DNA of 64,000 nt. Source: Actinernus sp. WN-2022. Lineage: Eukaryota; Cnidaria; Anthozoa; Actiniaria; Actinernidae. Positions 23,654-34,080 of this stretch are shown here, one piece after another. Position 1 is the stretch's first letter. Every line of letters begins with the position of its first letter. The position numbers and the translations under genes are program-made. The notes under the pieces were generated by a model, which did not search any database, was not told the origin of the DNA, and worked only from the letters and a program-made list of their open reading frames with translations. The DNA is taken from the NCBI GenBank assembly GCA_030867875.1, contig JAOWCC010001634.1, forward strand, positions 31,887,867-31,951,866, read 5' to 3'.

Positions 23654-24185
23654 GGGATTCAAGGGCACCTAACGACGTTTTCGGTTAAAAAGCTGTTCGG
23701 GAGAGTAAGTTAGCCTAAAACTTTCGGATTTGATAAAATTGTCCCTAGAAAATTTGTTTTCACTCCCCTTGAATCCCTAGAAAATTATAGAAGAAAAGGG
23801 AGACTAAAAGGTTTCCCCTAAAATATTCGTACGTCCCAATTCGTCTGATCAATAGAGTCAGAACAACACATATTCATTCCCTAAGAATTGCCTAAAGAAA
23901 AAAAAATCCCTACAAAATTCGTACCTCCACAAAACTTTGCAACATGAAGTTATTTGGGCTAGAAAATTATTGTTTCTGTTCTAGACTACTAACAAATTCG
24001 TAGGCCGGGAATATTTTGCCATAGTATATTCGGTTGACGCGATTTCCACCTAGAAAATCCGATCAGCTAATAGCTTTCTAGAATACGTCAAAAGACATAG
24101 TAGGCGCCTTAAAATGGCTAGATGAGCTAATGCAACTGGTTTCAAACGAATTTCAAAAAGTACTCGTTGGGTGCCCTTGGGGATT
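23654..24185. mobile_element. 520-bp TIR element with 6-bp TSD, family copy 2
   Basis: The element spans 23660-24179. The left end CAAGGGCACCTAACGA and right end TCGTTGGGTGCCCTTG are inverse with one mismatch. GGGATT is duplicated exactly on both sides (23654-23659 and 24180-24185). The interior consists of many degenerate copies of CCTAGAAAATTCGTA-like sequence and no ORF. It is the same family as 8610-9284. Confidence 0.88.
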
Positions 24186-24313
24186 TATAGACTTTTGTAT
24201 GGGATTTTGAAGTCGTACGAACACAGTATCGTTTTGATGTTTTTTTTCAGATTCAAAAACGTCGCAGAGAAATATAATTTCGTTTTCAAACTTCTACAGT
24301 TTACCTATATTAG

Positions 24314-24620
24314 CCATTTCGGAGTTGAGGAAGGGACTGGGACCGAGTGTCAACAATTAATATGATTAAGAAATAAACTCAATCAGGAGCTACTCAATCA
24401 CAAGAAAGATCACAGATCCCGTCCCCAAAACCCCTAAGGCATTATTCTCTCTTATTTTAGCGATATTTGAAAGCTCGCCACATTTGTATTATCAAACCAC
24501 TCTTCCTCAATATCGGTAAACCTACTAATCTTAGTGTGATCTTACTTGTGATGGAGTTGGTTTCTTAATCAGATTAATGTTTGACACTGGGTCCCAGTCC
24601 CTTCCTCAACTCCGAAATGG
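24314..24620. mobile_element. 307-bp TIR element, 60-bp arms
   Basis: CCATTTCGGAGTTGAGGAAG starts a 60-bp arm (24314-24373) that returns inverted at 24561-24620 with only a few mismatches. There is no ORF between the arms. No target duplication is visible. Confidence 0.8.
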
Positions 24621-25002
24621 AAACCTTCGCTTTCCCTGGTGGTATTTACCTTTAATTCTATGGCGATTCCTGGGCCGTATCCAGCTTCATCCCAGGCACA
24701 TAATCCAATCTGGCGATTCTTTGAACACAGTGTAGCATGGAAGTTGATATTTCTGTGATCATAGAGGAAGACCTTTCAGTCATTTGTAATGCGTAGCGCG
24801 AGTGAACGGCTGTTCAAATCTGACTATATATCTGTGAAGTGACACGAATACATGCTGAGTCGGGCCCTAATGAACCGTTTGTTCTTATTTCAGGATGACA
24901 AATGAACAGCACAGCTGACAGCACGCCCACCACTAGTGCAACAGCCGGTAATGAAAATTCATTTCAGTTTGTGGTCAATATTTTACCGTCCCTGCTATTT
25001 GA

Positions 25003-25353
25003 AATCGCTTCGATCGTGAACTGGCGGGGGAAAATAAACCTATGCCCCCCAGTCGCAACATTGTTTGATCTAACCGCCGTCCACGATCATGGACGAATAA
25101 ATTATAAGAATATACTAACAGCACGCATGCTTGTGTAAAAGATTTGCTGATTTAAATTTGAGCCCGCTATGATACCGTGCACCCGCCGACGTCAATCATT
25201 AGTTTGCATACTAATTACCGTGTGATAAACTTTCTTCTTATAGGTCAACCCGTCCAGGTTTTCGTGTCGCTTAGTAACGCTAACGCCTGCGCAACAAACA
25301 ATGTTGAGACTGGGGGCAGAGGTTTCTTTCCCCCGCCAGTTCACGAAGCGATT
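25003..25353. mobile_element. 351-bp TIR element
   Basis: AATCGCTTCG and, after a 4-base extra ATCG in the left arm, TGAACTGGCGGGGGAAA are matched inverted at the right end (TTTCCCCCGCCAGTTCA, CGAAGCGATT). The arms are about 60 bp and extend to AACATTGTTTG. There is no transposase ORF. A short ORF entering from 24902 ends inside the element. Confidence 0.75.
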
Positions 25354-25665
25354 ACGAAAGAAAGGAAGCAAAGGGAACCTCTCCTAGCAGGGAAGTCAAG
25401 AGTAGTACACGAAGGTTAAAGTACATATAAGCCCTGGCTAATCATATTTCTTACGAAGAGACTAGAGGCCATAGACAAAGGATTCCGGAATAAAAAGTTG
25501 ATTTGATTTATTTGTCATGGTGTATTGGCCGTTTAAAGTGCCCAAAAACGTGTCTTGGGTTGCCTGTGGACGAAAATCAAGCGGACGAGAGCGCTTTACA
25601 AAATTGGCACTGGGTCTAGTTTTGACGTCATCAACAGAACACGCTCGATGCGCCATTGCATTAAA
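25354..25665. other. Non-coding spacer
   Basis: No supported gene. Overlapping ORFs on both strands at 25462-25759 are shadows of each other. The true coding trace further right is in a third frame. Confidence 0.4.
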
Positions 25666-25704
25666 GGCTTGCCGAATAAAGCTCTCCGAAACGTTTAGCG
25701 CGAT

Positions 25705-26041
25705 ATTATCATTCAAATCAGTTACAATGGAGCCAAAATATGGAATGAATTACCTATAGAATTAAGAACCTCTGAGTCATTAGCCCAGTTTCGATCAAAG
25801 ATTTCCCCCGGCCTATTAGCGTAATTATATGCATTAGTATCTAACTATAGTAGTTAGCAGTTTATATATAGTAGTATTTATAGTAGTATTTATCATAGAT
25901 TGACATGTATTAGGTTAGTTTTTAGCTTAGAATATTATTTTATTTGTACGAGTAGTGCACGCCCCTTCTGGAAATCAGCTTCTAGTTGTGAGGGTGCTGC
26001 GTGTGTTTAAATAAAGTTGATCTCATCTCATCTCATCTCAT
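25705..26041 (+). pseudogene. LINE 3' end with (CTCAT)n tail
   Basis: A short reading frame (about 25705-25824) has the motif SYNGAKIWNELPIELR and then a SLAQFRSKI motif, before a TAA stop. This is the usual C-terminus of CR1/L2-like ORF2 (compare the LINE fragments ending near 20054 and 53575). After a roughly 200-bp AT-rich 3' UTR it ends in AATAAAGTTGATCTCATCTC and a CTCAT microsatellite at 26014-26038, as expected for LINEs with simple-repeat tails. Everything upstream is missing. Confidence 0.8.
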
Positions 26042-26193
26042 AGTTGACTTGGATTATTATTTTAAACGATGAAAACTTAGACTGAATTAAGCCGACTCGT
26101 GCGAGTAATGCCGTCACAGTTGGCGAAGCCATGTTTTCTTAAAGCCTTGGTCAAACCATAGCAACTTGTTGGATAATAACTGAACGTGAACGT

Positions 26194-26861
26194 GCTTTCT
26201 GAAGCCAAAGATGGCGGCCTCAACAGATAACAGGTAAGTAGCTGACTTCGGGAATATACTTTTCTTCCACGCTTCAGTAAATCGTCTTTATGTTCTAGAA
26301 AAATTATGTGATGACAGGAGATGTATATATCTATTACTCTACCATAGCCGAGGAGACGCTGGTGTTGTACGAACTGGAACGCGTTACAGGCTACAGGGAT
26401 AACTTAAGTATGAATAACAACTTGATATAGGTTGTTGAGTAGCTGGTTTTCCTATGTGACAGGTTCTCTTTTATTTCCAGATCACTAGAGTCTGTAATCT
26501 TGAAATAAAGCTCTTCGTTACTTCGAATTTTGGTGATCCACTGAGACCTTAATCCCATGTCTTTACTGGGGAATTTCTGCGATGAAAGGAAAGTTACGTC
26601 CATCGTTGTAGCATGAATCACCACTGCATTGTGGCACACAACTGTGGTAGCGCGTTCCAGTTCATACAACACCAGCGTCTCCTCGGCTATGGTAGAGTAA
26701 TAGATACATCTCCTGTCATCACATAATTTTTAGAACATAAAAACGATTTAAAGCGTTGAAGAAAAGTACATTCCCGAAGTCAGCTTCTTACCTGTTGAGG
26801 CCGCCATCATGCATGTTGCGAGTAACTCGCAGAGTCCGGTTCGGTTTTGGCTTCAGAAAGC
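26194..26861. mobile_element. Foldback element with about 195-bp arms
   Basis: The left arm (26194 to about 26388) and right arm (about 26647-26861) are inverse copies. Shared blocks include GCTTTCTGAAGCCA, GATGGCGGCCTCAACAG and ATTATGTGATGACAGGAGAT. The right arm holds about 40 extra bases after CTTCAGAAAGC-CCAAAA. The region between the arms holds a THAP-like coding remnant on the minus strand. Target duplication is uncertain. Confidence 0.75.
26391..26672 (-). pseudogene. THAP-like zinc-finger remnant inside foldback element
   Basis: A 93-residue ORF; its M is an alternative GTG start, and the frame is open upstream through IAEETLVLYELE in the right arm. Residues 10-50 have VVCHN, then KFPSKDMGLRSQWITKIR. 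This resembles the FPxDxxLRxxWIxxIR core of THAP DNA-binding domains, which occur in P-element, Kolobok and some other transposases and in host proteins. The paired cysteines and the C-x2-H end of a true THAP domain are not all present, so the domain would be partial or decayed. The rest of the ORF is charged and featureless. This is inference from one motif. Confidence 0.33.
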
Positions 26862-27642
26862 TATTTCTGATCGTCTTACGGCTCTTAAAATCCTCTAACA
26901 CTGATCTTTAAGATTTAAAGCTAAATAGTTCTGATAAATTTGGGCTGAAAACGAATAACAAAGGAACCGGCAGACCTTCAAGTAATGAGGTTTCACGCTC
27001 GCTTCTCTCACGCTCTCTCTGTTGTCAAGGAATGTTAGAATGGCTTGCCCTCCACCGACAGGCGTTGCTATGGGCAAATCGTCACGTGATCAATTGATGC
27101 AAAAGGCATGTTAGATAATTTTGTATGAGAACTAGTGCTGACCATAGCCTCGTTTTGGTGTTTTTCACCCATTTTAAACCTTCAATATTTCACTTCCATA
27201 CTTATAAATATTACTAACATACACATTTCCTTTTAAATGGCAGAGTTTACTCTCCTGAAAATATCGAACTTGAACATTATGCAAATTAGCTACGGCCATA
27301 TTCGCATTCGGTCACTGTAACTGTATTCCTTTTTCTGTATCGTTTGGCAATAGGCTTTTGCATGAAACGGTCACGTGATGAATGATATATAGATCACTTC
27401 AATAACCAATGAATTGTGCTCGTGATCCATTGGGAAAGCCTTTACTGGATGACAAACAAACTTCAAAACCTTCAAAACCTTCCTCATGGCAGTCTATTTG
27501 GCTAACTATATTCATCTGTTGTCGTTTCTTTTAGAGTTAAGTCTTTGCACTTTGAATTCAATTTTTTTAGTTTCGCTCCGAATGTTAATGGTCTTTGGTA
27601 CTGGAGTAACTGTGCAGAAAGGTAGCTCGGTTTATTTATTAG
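26862..27642. other. Non-coding region before LINE
   Basis: No gene is recognised. The last part (27480-27642) may be 5' UTR of the following LINE, but no boundary is visible. Confidence 0.4.
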
Positions 27643-28170
27643 ATGGGGGTTAGCCTCACTGTTTATAGAGCGGCTATCGGGTTGTTTAATAACATAACCA
27701 TTAAGTCTTCAAGATTCGTAATGTCATTATCATGGCTAGTACTTGGTTTAAATTTATGTATCGTTATTGCTATTTTAAAAGTCATACTCCTGCTGGCAGG
27801 AGATGTTGAAGTAAATCCTGGTCCCAAAATGTCATCTTTTATAATAGGACATATTAACGCTAGAAGTCTAGCTATTGAAGATAAATTTGATGAAATCTCC
27901 TCCTTTATTTTGGATCGAAAACTTGATTTATTTGCAGTTTCGGAAACCTGGCTAGATGGTAAAACTTCTAATGATGCATTGTGCATTGCAGGCTATTATC
28001 CTATTATGAGAAAAGACCGAAGAAATATGCGAGGAGGAGGTGTTGCTTTATATGCAGCACAATCACTTATTATTAATAGACGTAATGATTTAGAAAAAGA
28101 ACTACTTTGGGCTGAAATTATGATGCATAAATTCGTCATGTGTGTTGTAGACCTCCAAATAAGTCGTTAG
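27643..28170 (+). pseudogene. LINE ORF start: 2A-like motif plus APE endonuclease N-part
   Basis: This 175-residue ORF has a hydrophobic segment (about residues 27-51) followed by LLAGDVEVNPGP. GDVEVNPGP at residues 53-61 (27799-27825) meets the D-V/I-E-x-N-P-G-P consensus of 2A peptides, which make the ribosome skip a peptide bond. The APE fold starts right after: INARSL with catalytic-type N71, SETWL with E101, and GGGVALYA near 131-138. 2A-like motifs at the start of APE-type LINE ORFs are established in several aquatic invertebrates. The frame breaks near 28140, and the endonuclease continues in another frame. Confidence 0.82.
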
Positions 28171-28643
28171 AAGAAACCACGGTCTTCCTTGATTCTTTAC
28201 AAAGTATGCTAGATCAAATTCAACAAAATTCTCAAACAGTTATCGTAATTTTTGGTGATTTAAATGCTCACTTTCACTCTGACAATTTAATAGGTAGTAG
28301 CGCTTTTGGCATTCGGTTTTACCAGTGGCTAGAATGTAATAGCCTTTTTCAGGTGATTAATGAACCAACCCGTGTGACCGAAGGCGGTGCTACTTTACTA
28401 GATCTTATTATTACCAATTGTCCCGGCTATTTTGTTGTTTCTGGCACGTACAGTCCACCTTTGAATTGCGACCATTCATACATTTATGGGAAATTGTCTA
28501 TTTCGTTTGATAAGCAAAAGGCTTTTAAGAGACAAATATGGATTTTTTCAAATATTAATAGTAACAATTTGAACGAAGACCTACTGAATATTAGCTGGAA
28601 GGAATGTGTCACGGATGGTGTACACATTGATGATGTGTACTAG
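28140..28643 (+). pseudogene. LINE APE endonuclease C-part
   Basis: This continues the endonuclease after a frameshift. RPPNKSLEE corresponds to the YRPP motif; GDLNAH (residues 39-44) holds the metal-binding Asp and Asn; LLDLIITN and NCDHSYI (in place of SDHxxV) hold the final catalytic Asp-His pair. A TAG at 28641-28643 ends the ORF, but the same frame continues into the next segment, so it is a single nonsense change and not the natural end. Confidence 0.82.
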
Positions 28644-28727
28644 AAATGGTTCAATTGCTTTCGTTCTATAATTGAAAAACATATTCCTTGTAAGACAGTA
28701 GTCATACGCCCACGTGATAAGCCTTGG

Positions 28728-29141
28728 ATGGTTTCTAAAGTAAGAAACGCAATTCGCAAACGAAACAGACTTTTAAAATCCCATTCTAAGAAAATGACAA
28801 GTTTGTCTTGGCAAAGGTATAAAAAACAGAGAAATCATACCACGTCATTGATTCGAGATGCAAAAACCTTGTATTATCATAAACTAAATAGCCAATTATC
28901 AGACTCATCATTAAGCCCAAAAAAATGGTGGAGTCTTATTAAATCAGGTTTTAATAACAAAACTCATATATCTATACCAGTTCAGTTCAAGAGGGAACTG
29001 AAACTATATTTGATTCAAAAAGAAAAGCTGAAATATTCAACGAATATTTCGCCAGCCAGGCTACGGTTGATGATCTCGGCCACCCATTACCTGCAATCAC
29101 ATTACAGTCTCAAGATAGCGTTAACAATTCGTTCTCTATAA
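28728..29141 (+). pseudogene. LINE linker between endonuclease and RT
   Basis: In frame with the endonuclease piece across one TAG stop. It is basic and shows the usual pre-RT pattern: KPWMVSKVRNAIRKRNRL, then RDAKTLYYHKL and KKWWSLIKSG. These segments lie before the RT in CR1/L2-like proteins and have no catalytic residues. The frame fails after about 28990, where a shift changes the protein. Confidence 0.75.
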
Positions 29142-29169
29142 TTGAAACAACCAAACAGGAAGTATTAAA

Positions 29170-30328
29170 GTTAATGGGAAGGTTGACGTATCAAAGGCAT
29201 GCGGGCACGATGGTATTGGAAACAAAATAATAAAAATATGTCGTCTAGGTATTTTAGAATCATTCACACATCTAATTAATTTAAGTTTTTTACAGGGAAA
29301 ATATCCTAGCGAATGGAAAAAAGCTAACGTGATTCCTCTATTAAAAAAAGAAAATCGTCAATTTAAAGTTAATTATCGTCCTGTTTCGCTTCTTGTTTCT
29401 ATTTCTAAGATACCTAGACATCGGATTTCTTAGTCGTTTTCAATCTGGTTTCCGACCTGGTGATAGCACTGTTTACCAACTTATTCTCATTACTCATAAG
29501 ATTTATGAGGCTTTAGAAAAGGGAAAAGAGATACGTATGGTTTTCCTTGATATATAAGTAAGGCGTTTGATAGAGTATGGCATAAGGGTTTAATTTACAA
29601 ATTAGAAAATCTAGGAGTTAAATATCCTCTTTTAAGTTGGTTTCGCGGCTATCTAAGGTTCAGAAAACAAAGAGTAGTTATTGAAGGGCAAAGCTCGAAT
29701 TGGTTAAATATTGATGCCGGTGTTCTACAAGTTCTGTACTTGGGCCATTGCTCTTTCTCGTTTACATTAACGATCTAAGTACAACGTTTCATCCAACTGT
29801 TTTCTTTATGCTGACGATACGTCACTATTTGATGTAGTAGATGATCCATCTATTTCTGGTATAAAATTAAACAAAGATCTCAATACTATTAACATGTGGT
29901 GTAAGCAGTGGCTGATAACTATGAACCCTAGCAAATGTGAATGCATCACATTTTCAGTAAAGCAATTTAATATAATTCATCCTACACTTTACTTGGATCA
30001 TATTGCGTTAAGTGAAGTGGACTCTCATACTCATTTGGGACTAACTTTGTCGGCTAATTTCTCTTGGAGTAACCATATTCTTGGCGTACATCAGAAAGCT
30101 AGTAAATGTATGAATGTTTTAAAAGAGGTAAAATACAAGGTCAACAGATCCACTCTTATTTCCCTGTACAAAATCCTTATTAGACCATTAATAATGGAGT
30201 ATGCAGATGTTATATGGGATCGGTGTAATGAAGGAGAAGCTAATCTTTTAGAATGTGTTCAGTGTGATTCAGCTAGGATCGCTACTGGAGCTATAAAGGC
30301 AACTAATACAAAGCGACTGTTAAATTAA
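29170..30328 (+). pseudogene. LINE reverse transcriptase, multiply disrupted
   Basis: RT motifs appear in order across several frames: WKKANVIPLLKK and NYRPVSLL (about 29310-29395); a gap where the segment before FQSGFRPGDST is shortened; VFLDI followed by a stop and then KAFDRVWHKGL (about 29540-29590), holding the first catalytic Asp; and ADDTSLFD (about 29812-29835), holding the YADD-type Asp pair. The ORF at 29894-30328 covers thumb-like MWCKQWLITMNPSKCE and LISLYKILIRPLIMEYADV. Several stops and indels make it clearly non-functional. Confidence 0.85.
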
Positions 30329-30343
30329 TTATGCTGGGAGGAT

Positions 30344-30661
30344 ATGGTAACTAGAAGATTTCTACATAAATTAACTTTATTTTATAAAATAGTTAACTCA
30401 TATACACCGTCCTATCTTCGTGAGCTTTTACCTGTAAAAGTAAGTCAAAGATCAAGATATGCATTACGATCAAATGAAAATTTTACGCTAATTTCTATGC
30501 GTACCGAGCGCTTTAAGAAATCGTTTTTCTCATCAACAATAGTATCACGGAATAATCTGGATATTGCTACACGTTCTGTCGAACCTCTGTCTTTATTCAA
30601 AACTAGATTACGTAATACTTTTGTGGGAATAAATATAACAACATTTATAAAGTTTCCTTGA
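30344..30661 (+). pseudogene. LINE ORF2 C-terminal segment
   Basis: The ORF carries LTLFYKIVNSYTPSYLRELLP and YALRSNENF, and ends LFKTRLRN, matching the end of the RT-containing ORF in this class. Downstream in another frame (about 30690-30876) come ARFYTRLRLNHCALN and a cysteine/histidine cluster of the form C-x-C-x(8)-H-x(4)-C, as in the extra C-terminal domain of some LINEs. The frame is then interrupted by the TTAA element. Confidence 0.75.
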
Positions 30662-30876
30662 GTCGATATAGCTCGATTTTACACACCAGATTACGATTAA
30701 ATCATTGCGCTCTCAATGCGCACCTATATAGAATTAATTGTAAACCCTCTCCTTTCTGCGATTGTACATGGGAAACGATTGAAACTGTCCAACATTATTT
30801 TCTATATTGCCCCTGATATGCCGCCCAGCGTCAGCAATTAGTTTCCTTCTCTGCACAGTTATTCCATTCCAGATGG

Positions 30877-31612
30877 TTAAAGGGATACCCGAGTGAAAAA
30901 CACATTGGGGCTCAAAAGAATCTTCAACATGTTCTTTGTTCAGAAAATGTATTAAAATTTAATCAAACGTTTTTAGTATTGAGAACGAGCACCTCAAAGT
31001 TGGCCCCGCGAAGACATGGGCGCCGCCATCTTTGTTTGCATTTACGGAAGTGACGTCACTTCGTCCCACCAGCGTATCGCGGCTACTTGTCTTTGTATGA
31101 TTTTCACACGCTCGGAATTAAAGTGGATATATTTTCATCGAGATTGCAGAGGAATTCTTACAGAAACCGGAATTATGATGAAGACGACATTATGAGAAAA
31201 GTTCAGAAGACTGGGAGGAGGAAGAAAAGCATTGGGAAGGCGAGAAATTATCAGACGAACAACAAGGTCTCGTAACAGCCATTTAATAACAGCAAAACAA
31301 CATGGCTTAAAAGACTCGAGTGACTTCTGAATAAGTATAAGAACTACAATGTATGTGAGGTACAGTTAAGGCGTTTATCATCCTAAAAACACCTAATAAG
31401 TGAGAGAGTGAGAACGCTGGTGGGACGAAGTGACGTCACTTCCGTAAATGCAAACAAAGATGGCGGCGCCCATGTCTTCGTGGGGCCAACTTTGAGGTGC
31501 TCGTTCTTAATACTAAAAAGCTTTGATCGAATTTTAATACATTTTCTGAACAAAGAACATGTTGAAGATTCTTTTGAGCCCCAATGTGTTTTTCACTCGG
31601 GTATCCCTTTAA
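30877..31612. mobile_element. 728-bp MITE with 195-bp TIRs and TTAA target duplication
   Basis: The element spans 30881-31608. It starts AGGGATACCCGAGTGAAAAA. Arms 30881-31075 and 31414-31608 are inverse copies at roughly 97% identity by eye. TTAA flanks both ends (30877-30880 and 31609-31612). Removing one TTAA and the element leaves the LINE frame continuous, which confirms the boundaries. TTAA duplications point to piggyBac or Kolobok transposases. The arms contain TGACGTCA and AAGATGGCGGCG. The 340-bp centre has a 62-codon basic ORF (31087-31275) with no known domain. Confidence 0.93.
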
Positions 31613-32036
31613 GTTTATCAGATTCACAAAAAAATCATATATTTTTACACGGCTCAGAACAGATTGGCAATGAAGAAAATTATGCTCTAATGTGTAATGT
31701 TCAGTCATTGATATTGAAAACCAAACGATTTAACAACTGATCAGACAATTAACTGATGAAAATAGTAGCAGACCATTGACTTACGATTTAGTATTTTTGT
31801 CTTTTGTTTACACACTTTGTTAATACACTTTGTTAATATATTTGTTTATGTTTGTCATTATAGTCACTGTTAATTTAGTTAAATATTACTATTACTAAAT
31901 GCACTCTCACTATTTATGTAAACAATACAGACATAATCTCCCTCGATGAGCTTTGCTCTTGGAGAAAATGTCGAGAAAAAATAAGTTTAAATTAAAAAAA
32001 CCCTTCAAAACGCCGTTTTAGAAAGACCGACAATCG

Positions 32037-32176
32037 ATTGGAGGTGGAAAATAGCATTTACAAACATGTTTTGATAATAACACTACCAAATGATCTCATG
32101 TGATTTTAAATAAATGAACTCAGATATTTTTTTGCCATCCAGTACAACCACGTGATTGCATTCCTGCAAAAGGCCC
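32037..32176. repeat. Dispersed repeat, copy 2 (pair with 1806-1946)
   Basis: Shares GGTGGAAAATAGCATTTACA and the following 120 bp with the copy near the window start, same orientation. Confidence 0.75.
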
Positions 32177-32397
32177 AGTTGGTTCGTTGTGCAATTTTGT
32201 ATGCGTTTTATATAGAATCCGATACAGACTAGAGTTAAAAATAATAAGAAAACGTTCAACGTTGCTTGAGGTTGGTCAGCGGTATTGGTGGTATCTCATT
32301 TCTTTTAAAACCGGTGCCCCTGCTCCTCCTGTCAACAACATTTAGTTCCTTCGATGTTAGCGACAAGTTCCCGTTCAGTTATAAAGAAAAGATAGAT

Positions 32398-32522
32398 CGG
32401 CACACACGAAGGGACAAGTCCCAGGGACAAAATTTTGTTCCCGCGACAATATTTTTCCTAGTTCAGACGAGGGGACAAGTGCCTTGTACTTGTCCCAGGG
32501 ACTTGTCCCTTCGTGTGTGCCG
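32398..32522. mobile_element. 125-bp TIR element
   Basis: CGGCACACACGAAGGGACAA, continuing to about 33 bp, returns inverted at the right end with one mismatch. Within the right half GGACAAGTGCCTTGTACTTG adds a smaller inverted repeat. There is no ORF and no clear target duplication. Confidence 0.75.
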
Positions 32523-33812
32523 ACCTTGATGGTTGCCGAATAGAAAACGTTTCTCTCCTCCAGAGGCAGCTAAAACGTTTTTGTCTTGCGTTGTACGCCA
32601 ATGCGCTGCGCTAACTTCTTGCACAGGTTGTCGATGATTTGATCTTTGAAATACTAATGGATGTGCCAATATAAGCATCTTCTTTCTTAAGAATGTCAAA
32701 GAGTATTTTGTGAAATTCTCTTTTGAATGCCTTTTTGATAGTTATAATCTAAAGTCGCATGGTATTCTCACACCAGTTTTCACATGAATTTGGGTGTATG
32801 TTTGGAGTGTTTGAGGGAGTGGAATCAGAAACGTGATCAATACGACTGAAGAAGCCTTGAAGGAAAGTAGTACAATAAATCGAAATATGATATCATTAAT
32901 TATTCATGAGAACAAACTACCAATCATAGGTCTCTATTTGTACCACGTGACATACTTTGAAACATGCGTCGAATATTCTCATGAAGATCAGTTCAACTGC
33001 ACCCTCGGCATTTGAAATTTCACGCGGATTTGAAACCCATGCACGTACAATCCCTGACTCGTATATGAAACATTACTTAGGGAACACCTTGAAGCCGATT
33101 TTAATCAATTATACATGACGGAGTTTCAAAAATCACTGTATATCCAATTATGGCTAATATTTATTACGATTCCAAGTTCGTTTTCAAAGATTCCGTCTTG
33201 CAAGGCGGAAGAAACATTTTCATGAACGAAAGTAAAATGTCGCCCCTAGCTCAATTTGCTCCTGGCTGATTTCTCAGTATTGTAATCATTCTTTACCAAT
33301 CACCTTAATCTACTGCCATCTCGCAGCGAGAAAATTGGAGGAGGAAATTTTGAAATAACTATTCTCATGTCTCACTTTATCGTCAAGAAAATAAACGAGT
33401 TTTATATTCTAATGCACAGAGCATGATCACATTGCTTAATAATGTTAAAGTCTGAGTAAAATTAATGTCGCTCGTTTGCGTTTCCGAATGCACAAAGATT
33501 AATCTAGCCATAATTAAGGCGAATTTTAACCCAGAAGTGACCGGATCTGTTTATACATGCAATGAGCTCCTGATGACTCCCAATCCTGAATAATCTTCGA
33601 AATATAAATTATATTTGTTGACATTGTGCATGAACATCAGTATGAATTTTGTTTCTTTGGTTTGCAACAAGAAAGTTGGCCCGCACTGTATGCAAACTTA
33701 AGGTCGGCATCAACCTTCGTAATGATAATTCATTTTTCTTTTTAATCAGCAATTTGCCTTAAAAAGTTGGCGAAATAAGACTGTAATTCAGCGCAAATTT
33801 AAATTGCCAGGT
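32523..33812. other. Non-coding region
   Basis: No gene or element boundary is recognised in about 1.3 kb of AT-rich sequence. Confidence 0.5.
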
Positions 33813-33955
33813 TGTAACATAATCAGGTCACGTGACACACTGACTTTATGTAAATTAGTTAAGCACATAGTTCACTCAGAACATGAAGTTGTTTAGTTCG
33901 TTTTATACCGTGTCTGTATGGTCTCTTCAATATATAACTCGGCTAGCATACTACA
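33813..33955 (+). repeat. 5' LTR of outer Gypsy
   Basis: Runs from TGTAACATAATCAGG to CATACTACA with TG...CA ends. The first 56 bp recur at 44376-44431. A TATA-like ATATATAA lies at about 33930. TGGCGGCAGCGGTGAC directly follows (33956-33971) and sits where the primer binding site should be; the tRNA was not identified. Confidence 0.85.
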
Positions 33956-34080
33956 TGGCGGCAGCGGTGACTCTTAAGAAGGCGACTTAGTGAAGAAATT
34001 GGAGCAAAACACTTCGAAATACGGTCGTTGTCGAGTTTATCAACAGTGGATGTGAGAGTAAACTGCGAACAACAGACAAA

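Larger units (their letters stand above)
27643..31740 (+). mobile_element. Degenerate non-LTR retrotransposon (APE-RT LINE, CR1/L2-like)
   Basis: The order is: 2A-like leader, APE endonuclease, linker, reverse transcriptase and a C-terminal segment with a cysteine/histidine cluster (about 30755-30825). Every part is interrupted by frameshifts or stops, so the element is inactive. A 728-bp TTAA element (30881-31608) splits the C-terminal region. The reading frame resumes after it with SLSDSQKNHIFLHG and ends at 31740. The clade is inferred from domain order and the 2A motif; CR1, L2, Crack or a relative are all possible. Confidence 0.85.

Noticed and set aside
24902..25138. ORF with a GPCR-like start (MNST..., hydrophobic segment)
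   Set aside because: It runs into a TIR element at 25003 and no helices follow. The resemblance covers only about 30 residues.
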